Part shown: piece after piece, positions 27,671-35,501 of the stretch
Layout: the number at the start of each line of letters is the position of its first letter
Position numbering within the stretch: position 1 is the first letter of the stretch
Assembly: GCA_013003715.1 (NCBI GenBank)
Contig: JABDIN010000094.1
Location: forward strand, 25,552 to 89,551
DNA: 64,000 nucleotides
Origin: Desulfobacteraceae bacterium
Lineage (GTDB): Bacteria; Desulfobacterota; Desulfobacteria; Desulfobacterales; Desulfosarcinaceae
Reading direction: 5' to 3'
Position numbers and translations under genes: made by a program
Notes under the pieces: model-generated
What the model was told of the DNA's origin: nothing
Database searches by the model: none
What the model saw: only the letters and a program-made list of their open reading frames with translations

Positions 27671-28381
27671 TTATCTTGGCTGTCCCAGTCGTTTCTCTAT
27701 TTCAGTCGCCATCTCATCCAAGCCGGTTTTGGCCATCTCCGCGGCTCTCACCCATCGTGCTCTTCGTTTAAAAAACCGTCGAATCGAAAAAAGATTTTCC
27801 GTGAGTGATGTTTGTGTTTCATCCATATGACGATGCCAGACCACGCTGCCATCGGTTGTTTGAAGCAACAGAAGATCAAAGGCCACCGAGGCGGGTGATT
27901 GTATACCATAGGTGGTTCCCACACGCTCCACATACCGGTAAAGTCTTCCGGCGATGACCGCATCGGCTTTAAAATGACGACCGATCTCCATATAAAGTTC
28001 CCTCTCATTCACAACACTGCCACTGGTGGACAGCAAGCCGCCGGTGATATCCTGTACATTCTCAGGTACGATCACTTCGATGTTCAGCCGTGTGTTCAAC
28101 GTGTCGGCCAAAGCGTTGGTCAATACAGCATCTGCACCGGTTTTCACCGGACCGGTCGTGAACATTTTAAATGTCAGTGGATTCCTGACACTTTGTCGTT
28201 CACCTGCGGTTTTTGAGATATTAACAAATGGCAGGACAATCAGGCTATTGATTTTCTCAGGTGGGGAAGCCGGCGAAGCCGGAGTGTAATGCGACGGGTT
28301 TGCACAGGAAAACAGAAAAGTCATGGATATCAGAATCAAAACGATATCGCATCTGACCGGCGCTGAAGCAATATTTTTCAT
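27671..28381 (-). CDS. Lipoprotein with CsgG/LpoB-like periplasmic domain
   Basis: A 236-residue protein with a lipoprotein signal (MTFLFSCAN, Cys at about 27) and a mature domain that begins SLIVLPFVNISKTAGERQSV and contains LNTRLNIEVIVPENV, HFKADAVIAGRLYRYV and FDLLLLQTTDGSVVW. This strand order is typical of the CsgG/LpoB/GNA1162 class of outer-membrane lipoproteins. Such proteins act in secretion pores, peptidoglycan synthesis or polysaccharide export; the actual role here is not known. It lies between hisA and hisB in the same direction, 59 bases after hisB and 42 before hisA, and so is probably cotranscribed without obvious metabolic link. Confidence 0.75.
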   Translation of the reverse strand: MKNIASAPVRCDIVLILISMTFLFSCANPSHYTPASPASPPEKINSLIVLPFVNISKTAGERQSVRNPLTFKMFTTGPVKTGADAVLTNALADTLNTRLNIEVIVPENVQDITGGLLSTSGSVVNERELYMEIGRHFKADAVIAGRLYRYVERVGTTYGIQSPASVAFDLLLLQTTDGSVVWHRHMDETQTSLTENLFSIRRFFKRRARWVRAAEMAKTGLDEMATEIEKRLGQPR

Positions 28382-28440
28382 TAATATCCTGGATTCCCTT
28401 TTCGGGTTGGGGAGAATACGTTTTCGATTTTAACTTCAGG

Positions 28441-29028
28441 TTAAAGAGATCCCTTGGATGACCGAATCCCTTTTATTCTGGAATCCATTCCACAAGCCTG
28501 ATTCAGTGCTCTGCCGGTGGATTTAAAAATAGCTTCCAGAACATGATGCAGATTTTCACCATACTGGACGTTTATATGCAGGTTAAACAACCCTGTATTG
28601 GTGAAGGCTCTGAAAAATTCCTTAGCGGTCCCGGCATCAAACGCATCATTAAAGTTAGTACATGTTGGCAGGTTGTAAACAAGGAAGGGACGATTTGATA
28701 AATCAACAGCCACTGTAGCCAATGCATCGTCCATGGGCGTTACGGCATAACCGTATCGTGCAACCCCTTTCTTTTCCCCTGTGGTATCTTTTATTGCCTG
28801 GCCCAGAACCAGACCGATGTCTTCAACAGTATGGTGGAAATCGACATCTAAATCACCATTTGCACTGATCATCAGATCAAAGAAGCCATGAACCGTGAAA
28901 AGCGTTAACATATGGTCAAAAAAAGGAATTCCGGTTGTAATGTCACATTTGCCCGATCCATCCAGATCAAATTTAAGACGTATTTGCGTTTCCTTGGTAA
29001 TACGCTCTATTTCAGCGATTCGGCCCAT
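28441..29028 (-). CDS. hisB: Imidazoleglycerol-phosphate dehydratase
   Basis: A 195-residue monofunctional HisB dehydratase that carries out step six of histidine synthesis. The two metal-binding repeats are present: FFDHMLTLFTVHG with DVDFHHTVEDIGLVLGQ, and NLHINVQYGENLHHVLEAIFKSTGRAL. The phosphatase domain found in gammaproteobacterial fusion enzymes is absent, as is usual elsewhere. AAAGGTG precedes the ATG. It is the first gene of the hisB-lipoprotein-hisA unit; the region upstream contains a 129-base palindromic element. Confidence 0.97.
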   Translation of the reverse strand: MGRIAEIERITKETQIRLKFDLDGSGKCDITTGIPFFDHMLTLFTVHGFFDLMISANGDLDVDFHHTVEDIGLVLGQAIKDTTGEKKGVARYGYAVTPMDDALATVAVDLSNRPFLVYNLPTCTNFNDAFDAGTAKEFFRAFTNTGLFNLHINVQYGENLHHVLEAIFKSTGRALNQACGMDSRIKGIRSSKGSL

Positions 29029-29224
29029 GTGTCGTCACCTTTGTTTTCTCCGGCCCTGATGTGTCTTGCGATACCCGATATACACCGGATCTCAAATGTA
29101 ATTGGACGTTCTTATCAGAAACCGTGATGGATTGTCAATGAAAGCTGAAATGCCTCCAGGGTTGACGCATGTAATAATGATACAGTTGAAATAGTGTACG
29201 ATGAAAACAGGTAATGTCACTGGT

Positions 29225-29353
29225 AATGTCAAATAACAAAGCTCAAATTTCAAATGGCGGCATGCTATCTGATAAAGGACCGCTTTGACGATAATGTGAA
29301 GATAAAACGACAGCATTCCGCCATTTGGCATTTGGATCTTGTCATTTGACATT
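29225..29353. repeat. 129-base palindromic element
   Basis: Two 36-base arms face each other: from AATGTCAAATAACAA at 29225 to CAAATGGCGG at 29260, and from CCGCCATTTGG at 29318 to GTCATTTGACATT at 29353. They match at about 29 of 36 positions, and the match goes on more weakly inward. The size and architecture resemble ERIC- or MITE-like non-autonomous elements. It lies 200 bases upstream of hisB. No open reading frame or second copy was seen in the window. Confidence 0.6.
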
Positions 29354-29397
29354 GAAACCGTACATTGTATCAAAAAATACTAATATTATTAAGTATC

Positions 29398-29678
29398 TAA
29401 GGGTTCAGGGAGTTTTTGATTAAAAAGCAGCGGGCAAGCGGGTTGGGTGATTTTTCAGCCACGCTTGTGCATTGTCTGAATGCGTTAGGAATCGTTGGTA
29501 AAAAACAGGGCAATGGAGACATGTTCATCTGCGCGTGTTGCGCCCCTATTTTGTAGCTACATGAAAATATAGAACAAATACTGTTTTTTAGTTACGAGTC
29601 CTTACGCATGAGTTTGCACAACGGAATGAAAAATAATCCAACACGCGGCTCAATGAGAAAAGCTCCCCGACCTTTTAA
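29398..29678. repeat. Dispersed intergenic repeat, copy B
   Basis: Second copy of the element at 16671-16947, in the same orientation. The block 29433-29525 differs from copy A at only a handful of positions, as does 29570-29670, while the centre (29526-29566) is unrelated. The terminal inverted repeats are better preserved here (AGGGTTCAGGGAGTTTTT and, complemented, AAAGGTCGGGGAGCTTTT). A hairpin at 29434-29468 has arms GCAAGCG-GGTTG and CAGCC-A-CGCTTGT. It lies between hisB and tRNA-Ala, with about 190 bases of plain sequence after it. Confidence 0.8.
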
Positions 29679-29873
29679 AGTCTGATGCCATGCAAATCAC
29701 CATGTGACCACCCTAAAATCTCCCTTGCCAAACCATACTACAATGTCATAGCTATCGTTGTCGGGATCATAAGATTTTTGGGCATATGATATGACAATGT
29801 CGTCAACACGACCCTGGCTGCCTGAATTGGCGGTGGATGCTGAATAAAATCATTGCTAATGCAATACGAAGTC

Positions 29874-29911
29874 TTAAAAAACAAGGGTTAGGCGAATCAG
29901 CCTAACCCTTT
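29874..29911 (-). terminator. Factor-independent terminator after tRNA-Ala
   Basis: Perfect arms AAGGGTTAGGC and GCCTAACCCTT with a short loop, followed on the minus strand by GTTTTTT. It begins about 14 bases after the tRNA 3' end and is a textbook intrinsic terminator for the single-gene tRNA transcript. Confidence 0.9.
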
Positions 29912-29924
29912 GATTTTATTGAAA

Positions 29925-29997
29925 TGGAGATGAGGGGGATCGAACCCCTGACCTCAGCGTTGCGAACGCTGCGCTCTCCCATCTGAGCTACATCCCC
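29925..29997 (-). tRNA. tRNA-Ala (CGC anticodon)
   Basis: A 73-base cloverleaf on the minus strand: acceptor GGGGATG with CATCTCC, D-arm AGCTCAGATGGGAGAGC, anticodon stem CAGCG/CGCTG with loop TTCGCAA (anticodon CGC), T-arm CAGGGGTTCGATCCCCT, discriminator A. The third acceptor pair is G3-U70, the identity element for alanyl-tRNA synthetase, which confirms the anticodon reading. CCA is not encoded. Confidence 0.96.
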
Positions 29998-30012
29998 GAT
30001 ACCAGATGGCCG

Positions 30013-30042
30013 ATTATAAGAGATGTAACCGGACTTGGTCAA
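30013..30042 (-). promoter_or_regulatory. Sigma-70-type promoter for tRNA-Ala
   Basis: On the minus strand TTGACC (complement of 30037-30042) and a perfect TATAAT (30013-30018) are spaced by 18 bases, ending 15 bases before the tRNA. With the terminator at 29874-29911, this makes a complete monocistronic tRNA unit. Confidence 0.8.
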
Positions 30043-30193
30043 ATTAAAAAAGCTTTTGACTTTTTCGACTAAACCTTGAGATTAACGATGTTTGCACATC
30101 ATGCCGCAATGGCCGGCATGTGCCGGAAACCAAAAAGTTTGATCCTGTAATGTCATGCCAACGGTTGAAAATACGGATCACCAGGAGGATACA

Positions 30194-31930
30194 ATGGGAA
30201 CCGATATGATTATTCTAAAAGATGCATTCAAACAATTTACCCTGGATCAGGATAAAATCATTACTCCCCGGGAAACCCTGGCCCGGTTTAAAAAAAGACT
30301 GAGAGATATGGATTTGGACATCTTGAAAGAGACGGTTCGGATTGACAACCGGCGACTGGATATACCGGTGTTTTTCAGTCAGTGCGGCAAAGATGCCGCT
30401 TCCATCATCGGCACTAAAAAACAAATGGGCAAAGGGGCAACGCCGGAGCAGGCGGAAGCCAGCGCGGTTATGGAATTGGCCGAAAGATTCAGTTTTTTCA
30501 GTTTTTCCAAAGATGATAAGAATTTTACGGTTGAAACCAGCGAGCGTCTTGGCGATCAGGCCCTATCCTTTGAACTCATCGCCAAATCGGTGCACGATGA
30601 ATCTGAACATCTGGAAAAATCCAAATTGATCTATGATAAAATCCCCATGAAATGGACGAAGGCCTTCAATCTCACCAGACAAACACCTGTTCTGGTACCA
30701 TTCAGCTGGTTTTACATGATCAATGAATTCAATGGGCCTTCTGCCGGAAATTGCCAGGAAGAAGCCCTGCTTCAGGGAATATGTGAAATAGTCGAGCGTC
30801 ATGTCTCTTCACTGGTCAGCCGTGGGGAATTGCATGTTCCGGGTATTGATCCCCAATCGGTCACCGATGTTAAAAGCATTGAAATGCTTCAAAAATACAA
30901 AAATAACGGCATTGAAATGTTTCTCTCGGATTTCACGCTGGATATGGGCATCCCCACCATCGGCGCATTGGCTTATGATCCCTCGACCTACCCCCGAAAA
31001 AGCGAAATCGTGTGGACCGCCGGCACCACACCTGACCCGGAAAAGGCACTCAGCCGGGCGCTGACCGAAGTGGCCCAATTGGCCGGTGATTTCAACACCG
31101 GCTCAAATTACGTGGCCAGCGGCCTGCCGAAACCGGTGAACACGTCAGCGGTGGACTACATTCTATCCCCGGAACAGATGGTGGACATCGGGAAGCTCCC
31201 GAACATCTCCAATGGGAATATCAGGATTGAAGTCGAAAATTGCATTGGTGCATTAGCCGAGCGGGGATTCGAGGTCATTGTCATCAATACCACTCACGCT
31301 GCATTGGAAATACCCGCCTTTTATACCATTGTCCCCGGCGCTCATTTTCGGGAAAGAGCATCGGGAACCAGTGTGGCGATGTTTTCAGCTAAACTGATAA
31401 CTGAAACCCAACCGGCTAAAACAGCCCTGGCCAAATTGATGGAAATGGATGAATTGCTGCCCGGGAAGTATTTTATTCATTTTTATCAGGGCATGTGCAG
31501 AATTTCACTGCATCAATACGAAAAAGCGTTGGATGATTTTAACCGGGCCATTGACGATAATCCCACACCCGAGGATATTCCCAGCATTTATTCTTACATG
31601 GGGGTATGCCTGAAGGAAATGGGAAAATACCCGGCGGCGCTCGGTGTTCTGGAAAAAGGGGAAGCATTCGATCCGGATAGAACGGATATCCACAACCTGA
31701 AAGGGTTTTGTTACTTCAAACTGAAGCAACACGAGGCGGCCATATCGAGTTTTAAAAAGGTGATCGCATTGAACCCCAACTCTGCCATCGACTACGCCAA
31801 CATTGCCTCCAATTATCGGGATCTGGGAGACGCCACCCAAGCCATCAAATACTATAAAATGGCCTTGAATATCGATCCCGGGATTGAGTTTGCCATTGAA
31901 AATCTATTGAGGCTTGAATTGAACAGTTAA
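30194..31930 (+). CDS. YcaO-domain ATP-dependent protein with C-terminal TPR repeats
   Basis: A 578-residue protein. Residues ~30-390 are a YcaO domain with the ATP/Mg-binding helices AEASAVMELAERFSFF and EEALLQGICEIVERH and the strand GIPTIGALAYDPS. YcaO enzymes activate backbone amides with ATP, making azolines or thioamides, or assist RimO in S12 methylthiolation. From ~420 on come four TPR units (YQGMCRISLHQYEKALDDFN, MGVCLKEMGKYPAALGVLE, LKGFCYFKLKQHEAAISSFK, ASNYRDLGDATQAIKYYK). E. coli YcaO has a similar length with a TPR-like end. The start at 30194 follows AGGAGG at 30183-30188; a longer frame from 30155 lacks one. No TfuA, precursor peptide or dehydrogenase gene is next to it. Confidence 0.85.
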   Translation: MGTDMIILKDAFKQFTLDQDKIITPRETLARFKKRLRDMDLDILKETVRIDNRRLDIPVFFSQCGKDAASIIGTKKQMGKGATPEQAEASAVMELAERFSFFSFSKDDKNFTVETSERLGDQALSFELIAKSVHDESEHLEKSKLIYDKIPMKWTKAFNLTRQTPVLVPFSWFYMINEFNGPSAGNCQEEALLQGICEIVERHVSSLVSRGELHVPGIDPQSVTDVKSIEMLQKYKNNGIEMFLSDFTLDMGIPTIGALAYDPSTYPRKSEIVWTAGTTPDPEKALSRALTEVAQLAGDFNTGSNYVASGLPKPVNTSAVDYILSPEQMVDIGKLPNISNGNIRIEVENCIGALAERGFEVIVINTTHAALEIPAFYTIVPGAHFRERASGTSVAMFSAKLITETQPAKTALAKLMEMDELLPGKYFIHFYQGMCRISLHQYEKALDDFNRAIDDNPTPEDIPSIYSYMGVCLKEMGKYPAALGVLEKGEAFDPDRTDIHNLKGFCYFKLKQHEAAISSFKKVIALNPNSAIDYANIASNYRDLGDATQAIKYYKMALNIDPGIEFAIENLLRLELNS

Positions 31931-32019
31931 TCCCCGGCTTGTTTTTTTCATATTCAATCATTAGCTTTGCTACATAACTTTTTCTCTGACCTTAACCAGC
32001 CACATATATGAGGAATAAA

Positions 32020-32223
32020 ATGGAAAACAAAACATTCAGCATACCCAATATCAGTTGCGGTCATTGTGTTGCGGCCATCAAAACTGAGTTGTCAGAGCTG
32101 TCCGGTGTGAAAAAGGTCGACGGTAAACCGGAAGATAAAACCATCACCGTGGAGTGGGAAATCCCAGCATCCGAGGCACAGCTTTTGGCAAAACTTGAAG
32201 AAATCAACTATCCGGCTGAGTAA
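32020..32223 (+). CDS. copZ: CopZ-like heavy-metal-binding chaperone
   Basis: A 67-residue single HMA domain with the metal site ISCGHC near residues 10-15 and the usual beta-alpha-beta-beta-alpha-beta pattern. Such proteins carry Cu(I) to CopA-type ATPases. The frame opens at ATG 32008 but AGGA at 32011 sits 6 bases before ATG 32020 (MENKTFSI), the preferred start. It ends 2 bases before copA, so the pair is one transcription unit. Cu rather than Zn or Hg is inferred from the neighbouring ATPase. Confidence 0.88.
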   Translation: MENKTFSIPNISCGHCVAAIKTELSELSGVKKVDGKPEDKTITVEWEIPASEAQLLAKLEEINYPAE

Positions 32224-32225
32224 AC

Positions 32226-34676
32226 ATGGCGGAACAGACCGTTACCATACCCGTAAGCGGCATGACCTGCGCGAATTGCGCGATGAATATTGAACGGGGC
32301 GTCCGCAAGCTATCCGGTGTAAAATCAGCGGCTGTCAACTTTGCGGCTGAAAACGCCCTGGTGGTATATGACACAGGTGAACTCGGCATCGGGGAACTGG
32401 TCGGCCGGATCCACGATACCGGTTTTTCGGTCCCGAAAGCCCGGATCGAAATACCGGTAACCGGCATGAGCTGCGCCAATTGTGCCATGAACATCGAACG
32501 TACCTTGAACACCAAGGTACCGGGGGTAATCCATGCCGCTGTCAACTTTGCAACGGAACGGGCGACTGCTGAATATATACCCGGCATTAGTTCTGTTGAG
32601 GATATGGTTGCGGCTATTCGGAAAGCCGGATTCGATGCGGTCATCCCTTCGGATGCAGAAGACCCGGATGATGCGGAAAGCAAGGCGAGACAATCTGAAA
32701 TTGCCGACCAGACGCGCAAATTCATGGTGGGCATTGTCTTTTCCCTGCCGCTGTTTCTGCTGAGCATGGCCAGGGATTTCAGCCTGCTGGGCGGGTGGAG
32801 CCACCTCCCCTGGGTGAACTGGATGTTCTGGGTGCTGGCGACTCCAGTACAATTTTACACTGGTTGGGATTATTATGTCGGCGGATTCAAAAGCCTGAAG
32901 AACCGGAGTGCGAATATGGATGTACTGGTGGCCATGGGGTCATCGACGGCATACCTTTATTCAATGGCCCTTCTATTTATGCCTGTTTTGGGCCATCACG
33001 TATACTTCGAGACTTCAGCCGTCATCATTACCTTGATAAAGCTTGGAAAATTACTGGAGTCAAGGACCAAGGGACGCACCGGTGGGGCCATCAGAAAATT
33101 GATGGGGCTCAGGCCCAAAACAGCGTTTATCATTTCTGACGGAAAGGAAAAAGAGGTTCCCCTCTCTCAAGTAGCAATGGGAAACGTGATCCTGGTCCGT
33201 CCCGGTGAACGGATTCCCGTGGACGGAGTTGTCGTTGAGGGCAACAGCGCCGTTGACGAATCCATGCTGACAGGAGAGCCGCTGCCGGTGGATAAACAGA
33301 CCGGCGATGCTGTTGTCGGCGGCACCATAAACGGTCAGGGGCTTCTGAAATTCACCGCCACCCGTGTGGGTAAAGAGACCGCGTTGGCCCAGATTATCCG
33401 CCTAGTTCAACAAGCCCAAGGCAGCAAGGCACCCATTCAAGCCCTGGCGGATCGGGTGGCGGCCGTTTTCGTTCCATCCATCATCCTTATCGCCGCAGTA
33501 GTTCTGGTGTTATGGTGGCTCATCGGCGGTGAATTCGTACCGGCAATGATCCGCATGGTGGCCGTACTGGTGATCGCCTGCCCTTGTGCTCTGGGCCTTG
33601 CCACGCCAACAGCCATCATGGCCGGGACCGGGAAAGGCGCGGAAAACGGTGTTTTATTTAAAAACAGCGAGGCTCTGGAAAACGCCACCCGCGTTCAAAC
33701 CATGGTACTGGATAAAACAGGCACCATCACGAAAGGTGCGCCTGCCGTAACGGATGCCATCGTATTTGGAAGGCTTTGCATTGATGAAAAGGAATTGATC
33801 CGTATCGCCGCAAGCGTGGAACAGGGTTCCGAACATCCGTTGGGAAAGGCAATCGTTGAGGAAGCCAACCGGTTGGCCCTTGAATTGGATCCGCCGGCAC
33901 AATTTCTCGCGGTTGGTGGATTGGGGGTCGAAGCCGCCATTGACAGCAGCCGCGTATGGGTCGGGAAACCGCAATGGCTCACGGAAAAGGGAGTGGATCT
34001 GTCCACAGCCGCCGACACCATCAAAGCGGTTCAGGCCAAGGGAAAGACGGTCATGGTCGTGGCCAAAGACAATCTCCTGTGCGGCATTATAGGGGTATCC
34101 GACACCATCAAACCGGAATCACCGGCCGTGATCGCAGAATTGATCGCCTCCGGGTTGAACGTGGTGATGCTCACCGGTGATAATCATGATACCGCCCGTG
34201 CCGTTGCCGATCAGGTAGGGATTACAAAAATCGTATCGGAAGTGCGTCCGGGGGAAAAAGCGGAAAAAATCAAAACCCTGCAGGCGGATGGAACCCGTGT
34301 GGGGATGGTAGGGGACGGCATAAATGATGCCCCTGCGCTTGCACAGGCCGATGTGGGATTTGCCATCGGTACCGGTACTGACGTTGCCATAGAAACGGCC
34401 GGTGTCATCTTATCCAGTGGGCACCTGACCGGTGTATCCCGGTCTATCCGTTTAAGCCAGGCGACCATGCGCACGATCCGCCAGAATTTGTTCTGGGCCT
34501 TCTTTTACAATATCATTCTTATACCGGTGGCTGCCGGTGTACTTCATCCATTTGAAACGCTCCCGGTGTTCCTGCGGCAATTGCATCCGATTCTGGCTGC
34601 CCTGGCCATGGCCTTCAGCAGTATCTGTGTTGTGAGCAACAGCTTGAGGCTATATCGCGCCGATATCGGTGATTAA
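32226..34676 (+). CDS. copA: Copper-exporting P1B-type ATPase CopA
   Basis: An 816-residue pump. Two N-terminal HMA domains carry GMTCANC (Cys15, Cys18) and GMSCANC (Cys83, Cys86). The core has eight expected membrane helices, the TGEP loop (349-352), the metal-translocating CPC (452-454), the phosphorylation motif DKTGT (496-500), a HP loci (SEHPLG) and the hinge [14 protein letters not shown]. It exports cytoplasmic Cu(I). Near the end [16 protein letters not shown] and [15 protein letters not shown] match the P1B-1 signature helices, which supports Cu(I) specificity. copZ precedes it; no CueR/CsoR-type regulator gene is adjacent. Confidence 0.96.
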   Translation: MAEQTVTIPVSGMTCANCAMNIERGVRKLSGVKSAAVNFAAENALVVYDTGELGIGELVGRIHDTGFSVPKARIEIPVTGMSCANCAMNIERTLNTKVPGVIHAAVNFATERATAEYIPGISSVEDMVAAIRKAGFDAVIPSDAEDPDDAESKARQSEIADQTRKFMVGIVFSLPLFLLSMARDFSLLGGWSHLPWVNWMFWVLATPVQFYTGWDYYVGGFKSLKNRSANMDVLVAMGSSTAYLYSMALLFMPVLGHHVYFETSAVIITLIKLGKLLESRTKGRTGGAIRKLMGLRPKTAFIISDGKEKEVPLSQVAMGNVILVRPGERIPVDGVVVEGNSAVDESMLTGEPLPVDKQTGDAVVGGTINGQGLLKFTATRVGKETALAQIIRLVQQAQGSKAPIQALADRVAAVFVPSIILIAAVVLVLWWLIGGEFVPAMIRMVAVLVIACPCALGLATPTAIMAGTGKGAENGVLFKNSEALENATRVQTMVLDKTGTITKGAPAVTDAIVFGRLCIDEKELIRIAASVEQGSEHPLGKAIVEEANRLALELDPPAQFLAVGGLGVEAAIDSSRVWVGKPQWLTEKGVDLSTAADTIKAVQAKGKTVMVVAKDNLLCGIIGVSDTIKPESPAVIAELIASGLNVVMLTGDNHDTARAVADQVGITKIVSEVRPGEKAEKIKTLQADGTRVGMVGDGINDAPALAQADVGFAIGTGTDVAIETAGVILSSGHLTGVSRSIRLSQATMRTIRQNLFWAFFYNIILIPVAAGVLHPFETLPVFLRQLHPILAALAMAFSSICVVSNSLRLYRADIGD

Positions 34677-34706
34677 TTTTATTGAGAAACAATCACTGAT
34701 GTAAAT

Positions 34707-35501
34707 TTACGAAAATCCGGTTTTGGCTATCAGTTCCTCCGCCAAATCATTATAATCGATGTAACCGAAACTGCTTTTTCGGAAAAAGACCACCGGTTTC
34801 CTGACGTCCGCACTTTCCGCAATGGTTGTATTGTGGCGGATGACGGTATTGAACATCAAATCACGATACCTCATATCGGATTGAAGTTGATTCAGCACTT
34901 TCCGCCCCACGCGTGTGCGCTTATCAAAAAGCGTCGCCACGATACCGGAAACGTGAAGGTCCGGGTTAATACCTTCCCGGATGGCCGCAATGGTATCAAA
35001 CAGTTCATCCAGAGCCGCAAAAGCATATGGATGGGTCTGGCAGGGTATTAACACCTCTTTTGCGGTGGCAAACACATTCACCGTGAGAAGAGATAGGCTG
35101 GGTGGTGTATCGATGAGGATGAAATCATAGTCGAGATCCAGTCCAACAAGCGCTTCCTTCAACCGATTCTCACGGCCCTCCTCATCCACCAATTCCACTT
35201 CCGCACCGGAAAGATCCACTGTGGATGGAATGATATCAAGATTTTCCCACCTGGTGTTCAACACCACATCATCGCGTTTTAAACTTTTGCTGTCCATAAT
35301 GAGATCATAAACACTGGGTGCGTTCTCAGGCAGATCGATACCCAGTCCTTTTGTGGCATTGGCTTGGGGGTCCATATCCACAATAAGCGCAGACCGATTT
35401 TCCAATGTTATTGCGGCACCCAAATTGATGACGGTCACTGTTTTACCGACACCGCCTTTCTCATTGGCGACGGCAATACATCTCATTTTATTACTGTTCA
35501 T
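34707..35501 (-). CDS. ParA/Soj-type deviant Walker ATPase
   Basis: A 264-residue ParA-family ATPase with the deviant Walker A NEKGGVGKT near residues 13-21, the Walker A' IVDMDPQANATKGLGID, and the Walker B ILIDTPPSLSLLTVN. Such proteins bind nonspecific DNA and membranes in ATP-dependent cycles to position cargo (chromosomes, plasmids, protein clusters). No ParB gene follows. It instead overlaps by four bases the end of a dynamin-like GTPase gene, with GGAG in that gene just upstream of the start. Positioning of the GTPase or its membrane partners, rather than chromosome segregation, is inferred from this pairing. Confidence 0.88.
   Translation of the reverse strand: MNSNKMRCIAVANEKGGVGKTVTVINLGAAITLENRSALIVDMDPQANATKGLGIDLPENAPSVYDLIMDSKSLKRDDVVLNTRWENLDIIPSTVDLSGAEVELVDEEGRENRLKEALVGLDLDYDFILIDTPPSLSLLTVNVFATAKEVLIPCQTHPYAFAALDELFDTIAAIREGINPDLHVSGIVATLFDKRTRVGRKVLNQLQSDMRYRDLMFNTVIRHNTTIAESADVRKPVVFFRKSSFGYIDYNDLAEELIAKTGFS

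Noticed and set aside
34677..34706. A terminator between copA and the ParA gene
   Set aside because: The 30-base gap has no inverted repeat or T-run that would support this.
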